Source of the DNA: Qipengyuania flava
Lineage (GTDB): Bacteria > Pseudomonadota > Alphaproteobacteria > Sphingomonadales > Sphingomonadaceae
Assembly (NCBI RefSeq): GCF_011762005.1
Contig: NZ_JAASQU010000003.1
Coordinates: 62,001-126,000, forward strand
Length of the DNA stretch: 64,000 nt
Direction of reading: 5' to 3'
The notes beneath the pieces are model-generated. The model saw only the letters and a list, made by a program, of their open reading frames with translations. It ran no database searches and was not told the DNA's origin. The stretch's first letter is position 1; every line of letters starts with the position of its first letter. This document shows positions 27,315 to 38,400 of this stretch, piece after piece. The position numbers and the translations under genes are program-made.

Positions 27315-29135
27315 TCAGAACCTCCAGGGTAGCAGGCGGGTGGTGAGCGAGACGAGGAACCGGATGTCTCCGCGATCGACGGCGAGATCGGGGCGTTCGA
27401 GCGGGACCGCGAGCGTCATGTCCGCCTGCAGCGCGCTACCATAGGCTAGCCGCAGGCCCGCGCCTGCCGACCACAACCGGTCTGGATTGAAGCGCGATCG
27501 GCTCGGGTCCTCGTTCCATGCCCAAGCCATGTCGGTGAAGAGATAGCCCTCCCAGCCCCAGGCGCGCGGACCGTCTGGCGCCAGGTCGCCATAGCCCAAT
27601 TCCACACCCAGCGCGTAACCGCTGTCGCCCAGCACGCTGCCGGGATCGTAGCCGCGCCCGATCGAGTAATTGCCAGCAGAAAACTCCTCGAATGCGGGCA
27701 AGGGGTCGCGTGTGAACTGCGCACTCGCTTCGAGAGAGAACCGCAATTGCGGCAGCGGGCGATAATCGGCCGACCCGTCGACGCGAAGCAGAAACGGGGT
27801 CGGGTCCGCCTCGATCCGGTTGGGCGCCACCCCCGCGACGATGCAGTTCAGCGGCGCCGTGCGGCAATCGGGCGTCGCGTCGAACACGTCGAGCCCCTGC
27901 CGCAATTCGATCGCGCCCCGTGCGGCGAGTTGCGGCGCATAGGCACTGAACCCGTTCGCACCCGCGATGCTGTCGGGGTCGGCGTACAGCGTTTCAAGCC
28001 GCAGGAACGCCGTGCGCACGCGGTCGCGCGTCAAGCGCAGGTCGTTTACGGTCAGGTCCTGGTCGACGTGATCGTAGCCCCCGCTTAACACATGCGACAG
28101 GCTGCGGGTACGCAGGAGCGGGTAGGACAGTCCGAGCGTGGCGAACAGCGTTTCGGACTCGACGTCGAGACCGGGCAGGTCGAGATCGGGTTCGGTCCAG
28201 CTATAGGTGAACTGCCCGAACATTCGCAGCCCGGCCGTTCCAAGCGCGAAATCATGACCCAGTTGGACGGTCTGCTGTTCGTCGAAATCGACGGTCGAGA
28301 ACAGCGCGACGCTGGTGCGATCGCCCAATCCGGTCAGGTCGTACATTTCGCCGCGCAGCAAGCCACCGTATCGCCCCAGCGATTTGGCGCCATAATTCTG
28401 CAGGTTGATGTCCAGCGAACCGCGATGCCGCACTACCGCGATATCGCCCACCAGGTCGCCCGGTGCACCACCCGCAGCTGGCCGCAGAGAGAGCCTTACG
28501 TCCACTCCGGGCAGGTCGTCGGCCAGAAGGAGATTGCGTTCGGCGCGGCGCGTGTTGAACACTTCATCTTGCGTCAGCGGTTCGAGGTAGCTCGCGACCA
28601 AATTCTCGGACGGTCCCGCTTCGCCGCGCACGCGCAAAGCGGTCAGCCGACCGAAGACGATCCGCATTTCCGCATCGCCATTGGCGAGCCGCTGTGCGGG
28701 GATCTCGACCGTGGCCAGATAACCGGCATCCCGCAGCCGCTGGTTTGCCGCCGCGCGCACGTCGCACAGAACCGAGATCGGCAGTTCGCGACCGAGATAG
28801 TTCTCATAGGCACTCGCCAGTGCGACGTCGGGCGCCTTCTCGGCTCCAATGAAACGCACTGCATTGAGCGTGACGGTGATATCGGCGAAATCGGGCGCAT
28901 CGAGCGCGCAAGGAGTGCGGGCGAGGCCGCCGTCGATGGTCAGGGTTGTCGGTGCGCGGGCCTCCTCGCGCGCTTGCGGCGGAGTCAATTCGCTGCGACT
29001 GGGTACCGCCTGCGCGTGGGCGACCGCCGGCAGTGTCAGGAAACTCGCACCAAGGAAGAACGCCGCCGCATTTGTGGCCCTTGCAGCACCGTGGCCACGA
29101 GCACCGATAGTTCCGATTCGCTGGCTCAAGCCCAT
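27315..29135 (-). CDS. two-partner secretion outer-membrane transporter (ShlB/FhaC/TpsB family)
   Basis: 606 residues, first gene of the TpsB-TpsA-CHAT operon. It has a signal peptide (AAFFLGASFLTLPAVAHA), POTRA-like domains (about 70-200, with LRDAGYLATVEIP and RIVFGRLTALRVRGEAG) and a C-terminal Omp85-type beta-barrel (about 230-606) ending RLLPWRF with the terminal Phe expected of outer-membrane proteins. It would translocate the 2,099-residue exoprotein. ATG 29135 is preceded by GGGGG at a good distance, better than the upstream ATG 29153. Confidence 0.92.
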   Translation of the reverse strand: MGLSQRIGTIGARGHGAARATNAAAFFLGASFLTLPAVAHAQAVPSRSELTPPQAREEARAPTTLTIDGGLARTPCALDAPDFADITVTLNAVRFIGAEKAPDVALASAYENYLGRELPISVLCDVRAAANQRLRDAGYLATVEIPAQRLANGDAEMRIVFGRLTALRVRGEAGPSENLVASYLEPLTQDEVFNTRRAERNLLLADDLPGVDVRLSLRPAAGGAPGDLVGDIAVVRHRGSLDINLQNYGAKSLGRYGGLLRGEMYDLTGLGDRTSVALFSTVDFDEQQTVQLGHDFALGTAGLRMFGQFTYSWTEPDLDLPGLDVESETLFATLGLSYPLLRTRSLSHVLSGGYDHVDQDLTVNDLRLTRDRVRTAFLRLETLYADPDSIAGANGFSAYAPQLAARGAIELRQGLDVFDATPDCRTAPLNCIVAGVAPNRIEADPTPFLLRVDGSADYRPLPQLRFSLEASAQFTRDPLPAFEEFSAGNYSIGRGYDPGSVLGDSGYALGVELGYGDLAPDGPRAWGWEGYLFTDMAWAWNEDPSRSRFNPDRLWSAGAGLRLAYGSALQADMTLAVPLERPDLAVDRGDIRFLVSLTTRLLPWRF

Positions 29136-29360
29136 TCTGATCGCCCCCTTCATGCGCCCCCGCGCATCAGCAACTTCATCGGCGATCCGGCGAGCCCGTG
29201 GAACCGGGCTTCTTCGTTACCGGCGGTGCCTTAACACCACCCGAGGGCAGGTGTCATGTGTATTTTGGCCATTCTACGAAGCCGTTGCTCGCCGCGCGCC
29301 GGAGGTTACGAAGCCAAGCGGACCGCGCCGAAGGGGCAATCCCTTACTACCTTGCAGCCA

Positions 29361-31085
29361 TCAGCGAACGCTGTGCGGGGGCCCAGCGCCATGAGTGAAA
29401 GTCGAACCTGCTCCATGGTCCGATCCATCTTCGACTGTGACCACGCGGTTCCGTCCCGCGCGCTTGGCAGCGTAAAGCGCGTCGTCGGCAAGGCGGTAGA
29501 GCGGCCCGAAAGGCCCGTCGGCCAATCCCTGCGCAATGCCGATACTCACAGTAATATTCAGGGCGGGGGCAATGGCGTCGAACGGGCATTTCGCCAGTTC
29601 GCTTCGCACATCCTCACCCAGGCGGCGGAGATCCGCCCCCGCGATCCCGCTTACACCAAGCACGAATTCCTCGCCGCCCAACCGCCCCGCATGGCAATCA
29701 TGCGCGGCTTCGAAGGTCTTCAACTTGTCTGCCAGCAGGATCAGCGCTTCGTCGCCCGTCTGATGCCCGAACTCGTCATTGACCGCCTTGAAGCGATCGA
29801 CATCGATCAGGATGAGGCCAAAGGGCATTGTGGTCCGCCCTCCGAAATCCTTGGCGCACCGGGCCAGGAACCCCCGGCGATTCAACAGCCCGGTCAGGGG
29901 ATCGCGCTCGGCGAGCTCGGCGAGGCGCTTACCCGTCGCAATCGCGGTGTCGCGCTCAACCCGAAGCGCCCCCAGCCGCGTGGTTGCGAATGCGGTCAGG
30001 CACACGACCTGCAATGCCGAGGCAAAAAGCATCACGATCTTGTCGCCGCCGCCCCACAAAACCCCGCCAAGATCCACCACCAGAGTCAGCACCAGCGTCG
30101 CCATGGGAAGCGCCCAGCTTATCGCGAGGTCGCGTCCTTCCACATGGCCCTTGCGCCAAGCCGTAGCGATACAGATCACGGCCACCGCCACACTCATGAG
30201 CGTTCCGATCCCCAGCAATGGGGCGAAGAAAGTGATATCCGCGCCGGGAAGGCCACTCGCCACCCCCATGGCGAACATGGCCGAACCCAGACCGATGAGC
30301 AGACGCAGCACAGCCTTTTCGAGAATGCCGCGCAACGCAGAGGCGGTCGCCAAGGCGGCCAGCAATATGGCTAAACACGCAAGGCCGGTCGCCAATCGGC
30401 TCGTTATCGTGCCGGCGATGCCGGGCAGGACGAGCAAGCCGATCTGCGACCATACGACACCCCACAGCATGACCGCCGCCGACCAGCCGCCGTGCCAGAG
30501 AAAGAAACGCCGCCGCAAACCGATGGCAAGGCCGAAATTGAACAGCGCGGCTATTCCCAACAGCGCAAGGGCGGCCCCGATCGCCAGCGATGTTAGTTCG
30601 AATTGCCGCTGTGCTGCTGCACCGGAAACGATCCGCAGCTTGAGCAGGTCGTAACTTTCGAGCCCTTCCAGCCTCAGCCAGACAGCCTGGGTCGGGACAT
30701 CGCCGGGCGCAGCAAAAGCGAGCTGCCCGCCGACATGCCATTTGTCCGCAAAAGCGCCCTCGGTCACCGTCTGCGGTATCTCGACCCCGTTCTGGTGCTC
30801 GAAATATACATCGAGCTGTTCGAAACGCGTGACCTGAACAGCAAGCGAAGCGTTCCGGGCCTGCGCCGGGGCTGTCGGCACGCGCAGCCACAGCGTTCCC
30901 TCGCTATAGCCCTGCGGCACACCTGTACATCGAAGCGAAGTTCGGTCCGGCACTTTCGCATCGGCCGAGACGACGAAACAGGTCTCAGCGGGCGGCGTTG
31001 CCTGCACGGCGGGCCCGAGGAGCATGGCGATTGCCATCGCCAGCCCGCACAGCATTGTCCGCCAGTTGCCTCGGCAAAATCCCAT
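29361..31085 (-). CDS. membrane diguanylate cyclase with 7TM sensor (7TMR-DISM-like)
   Basis: 574 residues. A signal-like N-terminus (about 1-30) leads to a periplasmic jelly-roll-type sensor region (about 35-170), seven hydrophobic segments (about 185-390) and a cytoplasmic GGDEF domain (about 400-555). The active-site loop reads RLGGEEF near residue 468 and DPLTGLLNRRGF marks the domain start, so cyclase activity making c-di-GMP is expected. No RxxD inhibitory site is visible before GGEEF. The PilZ protein at 2,395-2,970 is a possible effector. About 225 bp of gene-free sequence lies between its 3' end and the secretion operon. Confidence 0.9.
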   Translation of the reverse strand: MGFCRGNWRTMLCGLAMAIAMLLGPAVQATPPAETCFVVSADAKVPDRTSLRCTGVPQGYSEGTLWLRVPTAPAQARNASLAVQVTRFEQLDVYFEHQNGVEIPQTVTEGAFADKWHVGGQLAFAAPGDVPTQAVWLRLEGLESYDLLKLRIVSGAAAQRQFELTSLAIGAALALLGIAALFNFGLAIGLRRRFFLWHGGWSAAVMLWGVVWSQIGLLVLPGIAGTITSRLATGLACLAILLAALATASALRGILEKAVLRLLIGLGSAMFAMGVASGLPGADITFFAPLLGIGTLMSVAVAVICIATAWRKGHVEGRDLAISWALPMATLVLTLVVDLGGVLWGGGDKIVMLFASALQVVCLTAFATTRLGALRVERDTAIATGKRLAELAERDPLTGLLNRRGFLARCAKDFGGRTTMPFGLILIDVDRFKAVNDEFGHQTGDEALILLADKLKTFEAAHDCHAGRLGGEEFVLGVSGIAGADLRRLGEDVRSELAKCPFDAIAPALNITVSIGIAQGLADGPFGPLYRLADDALYAAKRAGRNRVVTVEDGSDHGAGSTFTHGAGPPHSVR

Positions 31086-31359
31086 GGGCTGCGCCTTGTC
31101 TCCCCGTCTCGCCCAGTCCGCTCCCCTGCGACACCGTCAGCAAACGCTAGTCTCGATCCATCAAGATTCGCTAAAAGCCCACATTCCGGGCGCGGGCAAG
31201 TCTCGGCAAAATTCTCGGCATTTTTTGTTCGGCGGGCAAATCTGTCACCCGCCAGCCGGTCTGGCTGACGAGGGCATCGCTCGCCCTGCCCTTTTTCAGC
31301 TCCATACCGTAACGTCACAAAGCTACGTACTGCACGGAAAAGTACTTTGAATGCGAATG

Positions 31360-31376
31360 CCGATCGCTGCGATCGG
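31360..31376. promoter_or_regulatory. inverted repeat upstream of the acyl-CoA dehydrogenase pair (gene-free stretch 31086-31533)
   Basis: The 448-bp divergent region between the diguanylate cyclase and the acyl-CoA dehydrogenases holds no gene I can support. CCGATCG-CTG-CGATCGG is a perfect 7-bp dyad about 160 bp before the first dehydrogenase. It resembles a dimeric-repressor operator (for example TetR type), but there is no regulator gene beside it, so function is speculative. Confidence 0.3.
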
Positions 31377-31533
31377 GTTGCTTTATTACCCTTGCAGCCC
31401 GATCGATCGGTCGCGCTTGCCCTTGTCAAAGCCGTCCGGCTTCGCAAATAGCTGCGACCAGCCAAACGGTCCGAACCGCTGGAACCGGATCGGGAATACC
31501 CAGCCTTGGTGATAGAAACCGGAGCTTGAGCAT

Positions 31534-32733
31534 ATGAACCTCGAATTCACCCCCGAAGAGCAGGCCTTCCGCGACGAAGTGCGCGCCTTCATCGCTGAAA
31601 ACTATCCCAAGCATCTCGGCGATGTGGGCCTGCGCGAAGACCTTTCCCGCGAGGATTTCCTCGCCTGGCACAAGATCCTCGGCGAAAAAGGCTGGTCGGT
31701 GCCGGCATGGCCGGTCGAATATGGCGGCACCGGATGGACTCCGACGCAGCGCTATATCTGGTCTGAAGAGAACGCGCGGGTGAATGCGGTCATGCCGCTG
31801 CCTTTCGGCGTCTCGATGGTCGGTCCGGTGATCTACACCTTCGGCAACGAAGAACAGAAGGCCAGGCATTTGCCGGGCATCCGGAGCGGAGAAGTGTGGT
31901 GGTGTCAGGGCTATTCCGAACCCGGCGCCGGATCGGACCTCGCCTCGCTCAAGACCACTGCGGTACGTGACGGCGATCACTACGTTATCAATGGCCAGAA
32001 AACTTGGACCACGCTCGCGCAATATGCCGATTGGGGTTTCTTCCTGTGCCGCACCGATCCCGATGCCGACAAGCCGCAGGAGGGCATCAGCTTCATTCTT
32101 GTCGACATGAAAACGCCCGGCGTCGAGGTGAAGCCGATCAAGCTGCTCGACGGCGGTTACGAGGTGAACGAAACCTGGTTGACCGACGTGCGCGTGCCGG
32201 TCGAGAACCTCGTCGGCGAGGAGAACAAGGGCTGGACCTACGCCAAGTTCCTGCTCGCGCACGAACGCAGCGGCATCGCTGGCGTGGCGCGCTCGAAGCG
32301 CGGCGTGGAAAAGCTGCGTGAAATCGCCGCCAACGAAACGCTGGATGGCGAACCGCTGATCGAAGATTTCGATTTCGCCCGCAAGGTGAGCCAGCTCGAG
32401 ATCGATCTCGCCGCGCTCGAGATCACCGAGTTGCGTACGCTCGCGGGCGAACAGGCGGGCAAGGGCCCGGGGCCGGAGAGCTCGATCCTCAAGATCAAGG
32501 GCACCGAAATCCAGCAGCGCCTCACCGAGCTCACGCTCGAAGCGGTCGGCAGCTATTCGGCGCCCTATTACGGCAGCATCGCGAATGACACCGGGTCGAA
32601 CGAATATCCCATCGGTCCCGACTATGCGCACCATTCGGCAGCGACCTATTTCAACATGCGCAAGACGTCGATCTACGGCGGATCGAACGAGATCCAGCGC
32701 AACATCATCACCAAAATGATCCTCGGCCTGTAA
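31534..32733 (+). CDS. acyl-CoA dehydrogenase
   Basis: A 399-residue FAD-dependent acyl-CoA dehydrogenase for beta-oxidation-type desaturation. Motifs: WSVPAWPVEYGGTGW, flavin-binding WWCQGYSEPGAGSDLASL, QKTWTTLAQYADW and YGGSNEIQRNIITKMILGL at the C-terminus. Family length is complete. The next gene, also an acyl-CoA dehydrogenase, begins 28 bp later, so the two are one operon and probably form a heteromer. Confidence 0.94.
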   Translation: MNLEFTPEEQAFRDEVRAFIAENYPKHLGDVGLREDLSREDFLAWHKILGEKGWSVPAWPVEYGGTGWTPTQRYIWSEENARVNAVMPLPFGVSMVGPVIYTFGNEEQKARHLPGIRSGEVWWCQGYSEPGAGSDLASLKTTAVRDGDHYVINGQKTWTTLAQYADWGFFLCRTDPDADKPQEGISFILVDMKTPGVEVKPIKLLDGGYEVNETWLTDVRVPVENLVGEENKGWTYAKFLLAHERSGIAGVARSKRGVEKLREIAANETLDGEPLIEDFDFARKVSQLEIDLAALEITELRTLAGEQAGKGPGPESSILKIKGTEIQQRLTELTLEAVGSYSAPYYGSIANDTGSNEYPIGPDYAHHSAATYFNMRKTSIYGGSNEIQRNIITKMILGL

Positions 32734-32760
32734 GGCCAGAGCACAAGCGGAGAGAGACCC

Positions 32761-33891
32761 TTGGATTTCAACTTCACCGAAGAGCAAGACATGGTACGCG
32801 ACGGGCTGTCGCGTCTGGTCCGCGAGCAATATGACTGGGAAGCACGCCGCGAAGCGATCGCGAGCGAAGCCGGATGGCGTCCCGAGATCTGGGCGCAGCT
32901 CGCCGAACTGGGCATTCTCGGGATGCCGTTCAGCGAAGATGTCGGCGGCTTCGGCGGCGGCGCGATCGATGCGATGATCGTGATGGAAGAATTCGGCAAG
33001 GGCCTCGTCGTCGAACCCTTCGTCCCCACGGTCGTGTGCGCGGGCGGGTTCCTCGCACAGGCAGGAACCGACGCGCAGCGCGAAGAGCATCTCTCCGCGA
33101 TCATCGACGGCAGCCGCGTATTCGCATTTGCCTATGCCGAACCGCGCGGACGCTACGACTACGCCGATCTCGAGACCACCGCGAAGAAGGACGGCAACGG
33201 CTACGTACTCAACGGGCACAAGGCGGTGGTGATCGGCGCGCCCTGGGCAAGCCATCTCGTCGTCACCGCCCGCACTGGCGGCGAACGTCGCGATCGCGAG
33301 GGAGTCAGCGTGTTCATCGTCGAGAAGTCGGCCGACGGCATCGTCACGCGCGATTACGAAACGGTCGACGGGCGCCGCGCTTCGGAGATCTATTTCGAGA
33401 ACGTCTCGGTTCCCGGCGACGCGCTGATCGGCGAAGAAGGCGCCGGGCTGCAGCTGATCGAACGGGTGACCGACCATGCGATCGCGGCCCAGTGCGCCGA
33501 GGCCTGCGGTGCAATGAAAGTCGCGCATGCGATGACTCTTGAATATTCCAAGCAGCGCAAGCAGTTCGGCGTGCCGATCGGCAAGTTCCAGGTGCTGCAG
33601 CACCGCATGGTCGACATGTACACGGCTTACGAAACCTCGGTTTCGCTGACCTATCTCGCCACGCTCAAGCTCGATGCGGGCGAAGCGGAGCGCAAGCGCA
33701 CCGTCTCGGCGGCGAAGGTCGGCGTGGGCCAGGCCGCACGGCTGATCGGGCAGGAAGCCGTGCAGATCCACGGCGGCAATGGCGTGACCGACGAATATGC
33801 GATCGGCCACTATTTCAAGCGTCTGACGATCTTCGAATCGGAGTTTGGCAGCGTCGACCACCATCTCAAGCGCCACGTTACGCTGTCTTAA
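32761..33891 (+). CDS. acyl-CoA dehydrogenase (second subunit of pair)
   Basis: A 376-residue acyl-CoA dehydrogenase starting at TTG 32761, chosen because GGAGAGAG lies just upstream and the product begins MDFNFTEEQDMVRDGLSRL. The N-terminal domain is present (LGILGMPFSEDVGGFGGG), but the usual flavin signature is altered: FAYAEPRGRYDYADLETT replaces the typical SEPxxGSD pattern. QVLQHRMVDMYTAYE and AVQIHGGNGVTDEYAIGHYF are normal. Together with the preceding gene this looks like a FadE-type heteromer with one catalytic subunit; the substrate is unknown. Confidence 0.92.
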   Translation: MDFNFTEEQDMVRDGLSRLVREQYDWEARREAIASEAGWRPEIWAQLAELGILGMPFSEDVGGFGGGAIDAMIVMEEFGKGLVVEPFVPTVVCAGGFLAQAGTDAQREEHLSAIIDGSRVFAFAYAEPRGRYDYADLETTAKKDGNGYVLNGHKAVVIGAPWASHLVVTARTGGERRDREGVSVFIVEKSADGIVTRDYETVDGRRASEIYFENVSVPGDALIGEEGAGLQLIERVTDHAIAAQCAEACGAMKVAHAMTLEYSKQRKQFGVPIGKFQVLQHRMVDMYTAYETSVSLTYLATLKLDAGEAERKRTVSAAKVGVGQAARLIGQEAVQIHGGNGVTDEYAIGHYFKRLTIFESEFGSVDHHLKRHVTLS

Positions 33892-33939
33892 GCGGCCTAG
33901 CCTAAGGGCTGTCTTAGACGCTCGATAAAGAACCGCTCC

Positions 33940-33964
33940 GCCGCCGGGCTGCGAGTCCGGCGGC
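33940..33964. terminator. hairpin between convergent operons
   Basis: GCCGCCGG and CCGGCGGC form a perfect 8-bp stem around a 9-base loop, midway between the acyl-CoA dehydrogenase stop and the stop of the convergent efflux gene. A T-run is missing on both strands, so it is at best a weak terminator. Confidence 0.35.
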
Positions 33965-34036
33965 CTAAGCGTGTACCTGCAGTTGCTGGACGCCAGCGGA
34001 CAGCCCGGCTCCGGAGGGCGCAACCGACCGCACGGT

Positions 34037-35425
34037 TTACATGGGTATGGGCCCGGACATCTCACCTCCGTCCGCGGACGCGGCGGCAGAATGCAGCGCA
34101 ATAAATGCGATCGCCAGATCGGCCCGGTTGTCGAGCAATGATTGACGACTGGCGATAAGCTGGCGCTGCGCGTCGAGTACGTCGAACAGCGAGGCGAGCC
34201 CTTCGCGGTACAGCGCGTTGGACTGGCTAAGCGCGGTTTCGCTTTGCTCGGTCGCTTCGGCAAGTGCCTCGGAACGCTGGCGGTAGGCGGAGATCGCGAC
34301 CAGCGCGTTTTCGGCCTCTGCCAAAGCCAACAGGAAGGCCTGCCTGTATTCGGCCTGGCTGGCCTCGAGCTCGGCACGTGCGGCTTCAGCTTCCGCGCGA
34401 CGTCGCCCGCCGTCGAACAGCGGCAGGTCCAGCGCGGCACCGAGCGTGGCGAGGAAGCTGGAGAACAGCCCATCGAGCGAACCGTCGCCGATCAGGATCG
34501 AGCCTGGCACCACCAGCGAGGGCCGCAGATCTGCCTGTTCGATGCCGACCTGCGCTGCGGCGGCGGCAAGCCGGGCCTCCGCTGCAAGCACGTCGCCGCG
34601 CCGCCGCAAGAGATTGGCTGGCCCTCCGATCGCCGGCCCCGCGCCGTAGTGGGGTATTGCCGATTCATTTTCCACGGTTGCGGGAATGGAGAGTGTGCCG
34701 GGCGTTTCTCCGAGCAGAACTGCAAGCGCATGCTTCGATTCTGCCCGGGCAACTTCGATCAGGCCGAGCCGCGCCCGCGTCTGCGCCAGATCGGCGGCCG
34801 CACGGCGCACGTCGAGATTGGCCGAAAGCCCCGCCTCGAACCTCAGAGTGACGATCCGGAGGGTCTGTCGTTGGAGCTCGGTCGATTCCTCGAGCAGTGC
34901 GAGCTGCGCTCCGGTCCGGCGATATTCGACATATTGCGCGGCGATCGCCGCCGCGACCAGACGGCGCTGGTCAGAGCGCAAGTAGTCAGCCTCGGCATAG
35001 CGCGCAGCGGCAAGGCGAACCTCAGCACCGGGGCGCCCGGACAAGTCAAGGTCGAACCTGCCAAGCAGACCGCCACCCGCTGTCCCACGCGTCCCATCGT
35101 TATCGCGTTCGACGCCGATTTGCGCAGAACCGTCGATGGTCGGAAGGCGGTCGCCCTGCTCGGCTCGCAGCAGCGCCGCGGCCGCAAGCACCCGGTCGCT
35201 TGCAGCGCTGATCTCGAGATTGGCGGAAAGACCGCGCGCGATCAGCGTGTCGAGCACCGGATCGGAGAAAGCCTGCCACCAGGCCTCGTCGAGGCCCGCC
35301 GCGGGCAGGTCAGCGGCATATGTGACCGGCGCGGCAATCGCGGCATCGGGCATCTCGACCGCAGTAGTCGCGCAGCCAGCCAACAGCATCGCACATGCCG
35401 GAAAGGCGATCCTCGCAACCGTCAT
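34037..35425 (-). CDS. outer-membrane efflux lipoprotein (NodT/OprM-type)
   Basis: 462 residues, third gene of an RND efflux operon. The N-terminus MTVARIAFPACAMLLAGCAT has a lipobox (LLAGC), so the mature protein is lipid-anchored in the outer membrane. Long helical stretches and paired repeats (NLEISAASDRVLAAAALLRA, later SQSNALYREGLASLFDVLDA) are those of TolC-family channel proteins. Its first 4 bases overlap the end of the pump gene. It would form the exit duct of the tripartite pump. Confidence 0.92.
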   Translation of the reverse strand: MTVARIAFPACAMLLAGCATTAVEMPDAAIAAPVTYAADLPAAGLDEAWWQAFSDPVLDTLIARGLSANLEISAASDRVLAAAALLRAEQGDRLPTIDGSAQIGVERDNDGTRGTAGGGLLGRFDLDLSGRPGAEVRLAAARYAEADYLRSDQRRLVAAAIAAQYVEYRRTGAQLALLEESTELQRQTLRIVTLRFEAGLSANLDVRRAAADLAQTRARLGLIEVARAESKHALAVLLGETPGTLSIPATVENESAIPHYGAGPAIGGPANLLRRRGDVLAAEARLAAAAAQVGIEQADLRPSLVVPGSILIGDGSLDGLFSSFLATLGAALDLPLFDGGRRRAEAEAARAELEASQAEYRQAFLLALAEAENALVAISAYRQRSEALAEATEQSETALSQSNALYREGLASLFDVLDAQRQLIASRQSLLDNRADLAIAFIALHSAAASADGGEMSGPIPM

Positions 35426-38400
35426 GCCAGCGCCATCGTCGTGTCTTCGTCGACGTCCTCGATCTCTTCCTGCAGCCTTGCCAAGTCGACGCTGCGCGGT
35501 TGTCCGAAGCGTGCGACCCCGAGATATATCACCGGGGTTAGGAACAGGGTGAACACTCCTGCAATGCCTAGTCCGCCGAGAATGACCCAGCCGATCGACT
35601 GCCGCGCCTCGGCCCCGGCGCCCGATGCCAGGATCAGCGGCACCGCGCCGATCACGGTCGAGATCAATGTCATGCCGATCGGACGGAGGCGGATCGCCGC
35701 GGCTTCCTCGGCCGCTTGGCGCACGCTGCGCCCCTGGTGCCGCAGCTGATCGGCGAACTCGACGATCAGGATACCGTTCTTCGCCATCAGCCCGATCAGC
35801 ATGACGAGACCGATCTGCGAGTAGATATTGAGCGAGACGCCGGAAAGGAACAGCGCGAGAATTGCAGCGGCAAGCGCGAAGGGCACGGTCAAGAGCACCA
35901 CCAGCGCGCTGGTCAGGCTTTCGAATTGCGCGACCAGAACGAGGAAAACGATCACAAGCGCGAACAGATAGGTCATCAACACGTCGTTCGAGGTTTCCTC
36001 CAGGCTCTCCGCTTCGCCCTGCAGCAGTATGTCGATATCATCGGCCACGGACTCGGCGGCGAGACGTTCGATCTCGTCGATCGCCTCCTGCAGCGGCACT
36101 CCTTCGGCGATGTTGGCTTCCAGCTCGATCGCCCGGCGCTGTTCGGTGCGGTCAAGTTCCGCCGCGACACCCTGTTCGACGATCCGGGTGATGCTCGACA
36201 AAGGCACCAAGCCACCATTTTCCGTCCGGACGTAGAGATTGCGCAGGTCCGAGGGGTTGGTCACCGCGACCGCTTCGGAGGTCAGGAAAATCGGCACTGC
36301 CTGATCGCCGACGTTGAGATCGACGATGTCGTCGCCCCCGATCATCGCGCGCAAGGATTGGGCAACATCGTCGAGATCGACCCCGAGGTCCGACGCGCGC
36401 TGGCGATCGATCTGCACCGAGAGCTGCGGCTGGGTCGGCTGGTAGGAGATATCGGGATTGGAGAGGATTTGCGAACCGGTATCGATCGCCTCGCTGAGCG
36501 CGAGCGCCGACTGGAAAATGTTGTCGTACTCACCGCCGGTCAGCGCGACCTCGATATTGCCGCCGCCCCCGCCACCGAAGCTCAACGTGCCACGTCCGCG
36601 GGCATTGGTCCGCGAGCCGGGAATATCGCGAAGCGGGTCGTTCAGTGCCTCGACGATCGCTGTCTGGCTGCGATCGCGCTCGCTCCAGTCGGCAAGCTGC
36701 GCGGTGACGCGGACGCGATTGGGATCGTAACGACCGACGATCGAAAAGGTGCTCTGGATCTCTCCGCTCTCGAGATAGGGCTGGAGCACGACCTCGATCT
36801 CGTCGAGCTCGCGATCCATGAAATCGAGCCCAACGCCGTCCGGACCGGTCGCATCGACTTCGATCACGCCGCGATCCTCGTCCGGGACCAGTTCGGCATC
36901 TAGCTGGAGATAAAGCAGGCCCGTGAGCCCCGCGATGGCGACCGCGCTTGCGACCACGATCCGGCCATGGTCGAGGCACCGCCGCAGCAACGCCGTGTAG
37001 CGCTCGCGCACATTCGCCCCGAACCGCGTCAGTCGATCCGGCCCATCGTTACCACTGCGAAGGTCGAACTTGGCTGCCAGTGCCGGGACCAGCGATAGCG
37101 CGACGAAGGACGAGATCAGCACCGCAACCGACAGGACGAAGCCGAATTCGCGGAACAGCCGCCCCGCCTGCGAGGGCAGGAAACTGATCGGCAGGAACAC
37201 CGACACCAGCACCGCGGTCGTCGCGATCACGGCGAAGAACACCTGCCGCGTGCCGACCACTGCCGCAGCTCGCCGTCCAAGCCCCTTGTTCTGGAGCCGC
37301 TGCGTATTCTCGAGCACGACGATCGCATCGTCGACGATGAGACCGGTGGCGAGCACCAGCGCGAGCAACGTCAGCAGATTGATCGAGAACCCCATCAGCC
37401 AGATCCCGGCGAGCACGCCGATCAGTGCGACCGGGATCGTGGTGCTCGGGATCATTGTCGGGCGCCACGCGCGAAAGAACAGCAGCATCGTTCCGACCAC
37501 CACGAGGATGGTGAAGGCCAGCGTGATCAGCACTTCGCGGACCGAGACCTCGATGAAGTCGGCATCGTCCGAGACGACGCTGATATCGAGATCCTGGTAC
37601 CGTGCCGCGACCCGATCGACCGACGCGCGGATCGCATTGGAAATCTGGATCGTGTTCGAGCTCGCCTGGCGAACGACGCCGAGCCCTACGATGGGGCGCC
37701 CGTCGAGCCGGACGAAATTGGTCGCGTCGGCGGGAGCCAGCGTCACTTCGGCGACATCGCCGACCCGGGTCGTCCCTGTGACGATGACTTCGCGGATGAG
37801 ATCGGGATCGGTCGCGCTGGCATCCGCGCGGACCACCAATTCCTGCGATTCCGAACGGAACGATCCGACCGGCACGTCATAGGGCGCGCCTTCGAGCGCC
37901 GTGGCGACATCGCTCATGGTCAGTCCGAACCGGTTGAGCCGCGCGGGATCGACCGACACACGCATCTGCAAGGCACGCGTGCCGAACTGGTCTATGCTCG
38001 CGACCCCTTCGGCGGTCAGCAATTCGGGAATGACGTCGTTCTCGACGACCCGCGTCAGTTCGGCCTCGCCATAGCGGTCGCTCGACACCGCGAGGATCAT
38101 GATCGGTTGGGCGTCGGCGTCGGCCTTGATGATGTTGACCTGTTCGACGCGGTCGGGAAGGTCGCGCGTTACGCGGCTGACGGCTTCGCGGACATCCGAA
38201 GCCGCGGTGTCGAGATCGACCCCTGGATTGAATTCGGCACGAATCCGGGTGTTGTTCTCCTCGCTCGAAGAATTGATCTGCCGCACCCCGGTAACGCGCG
38301 CAACCGCATCTTCGAGGACGCTCGTCACTTCGCTGTCCATGGTTTCGGGCGCAGCCCCCGGGAGCGAGGCGGTGACCGAGACGATCGGGCGATCGACATT

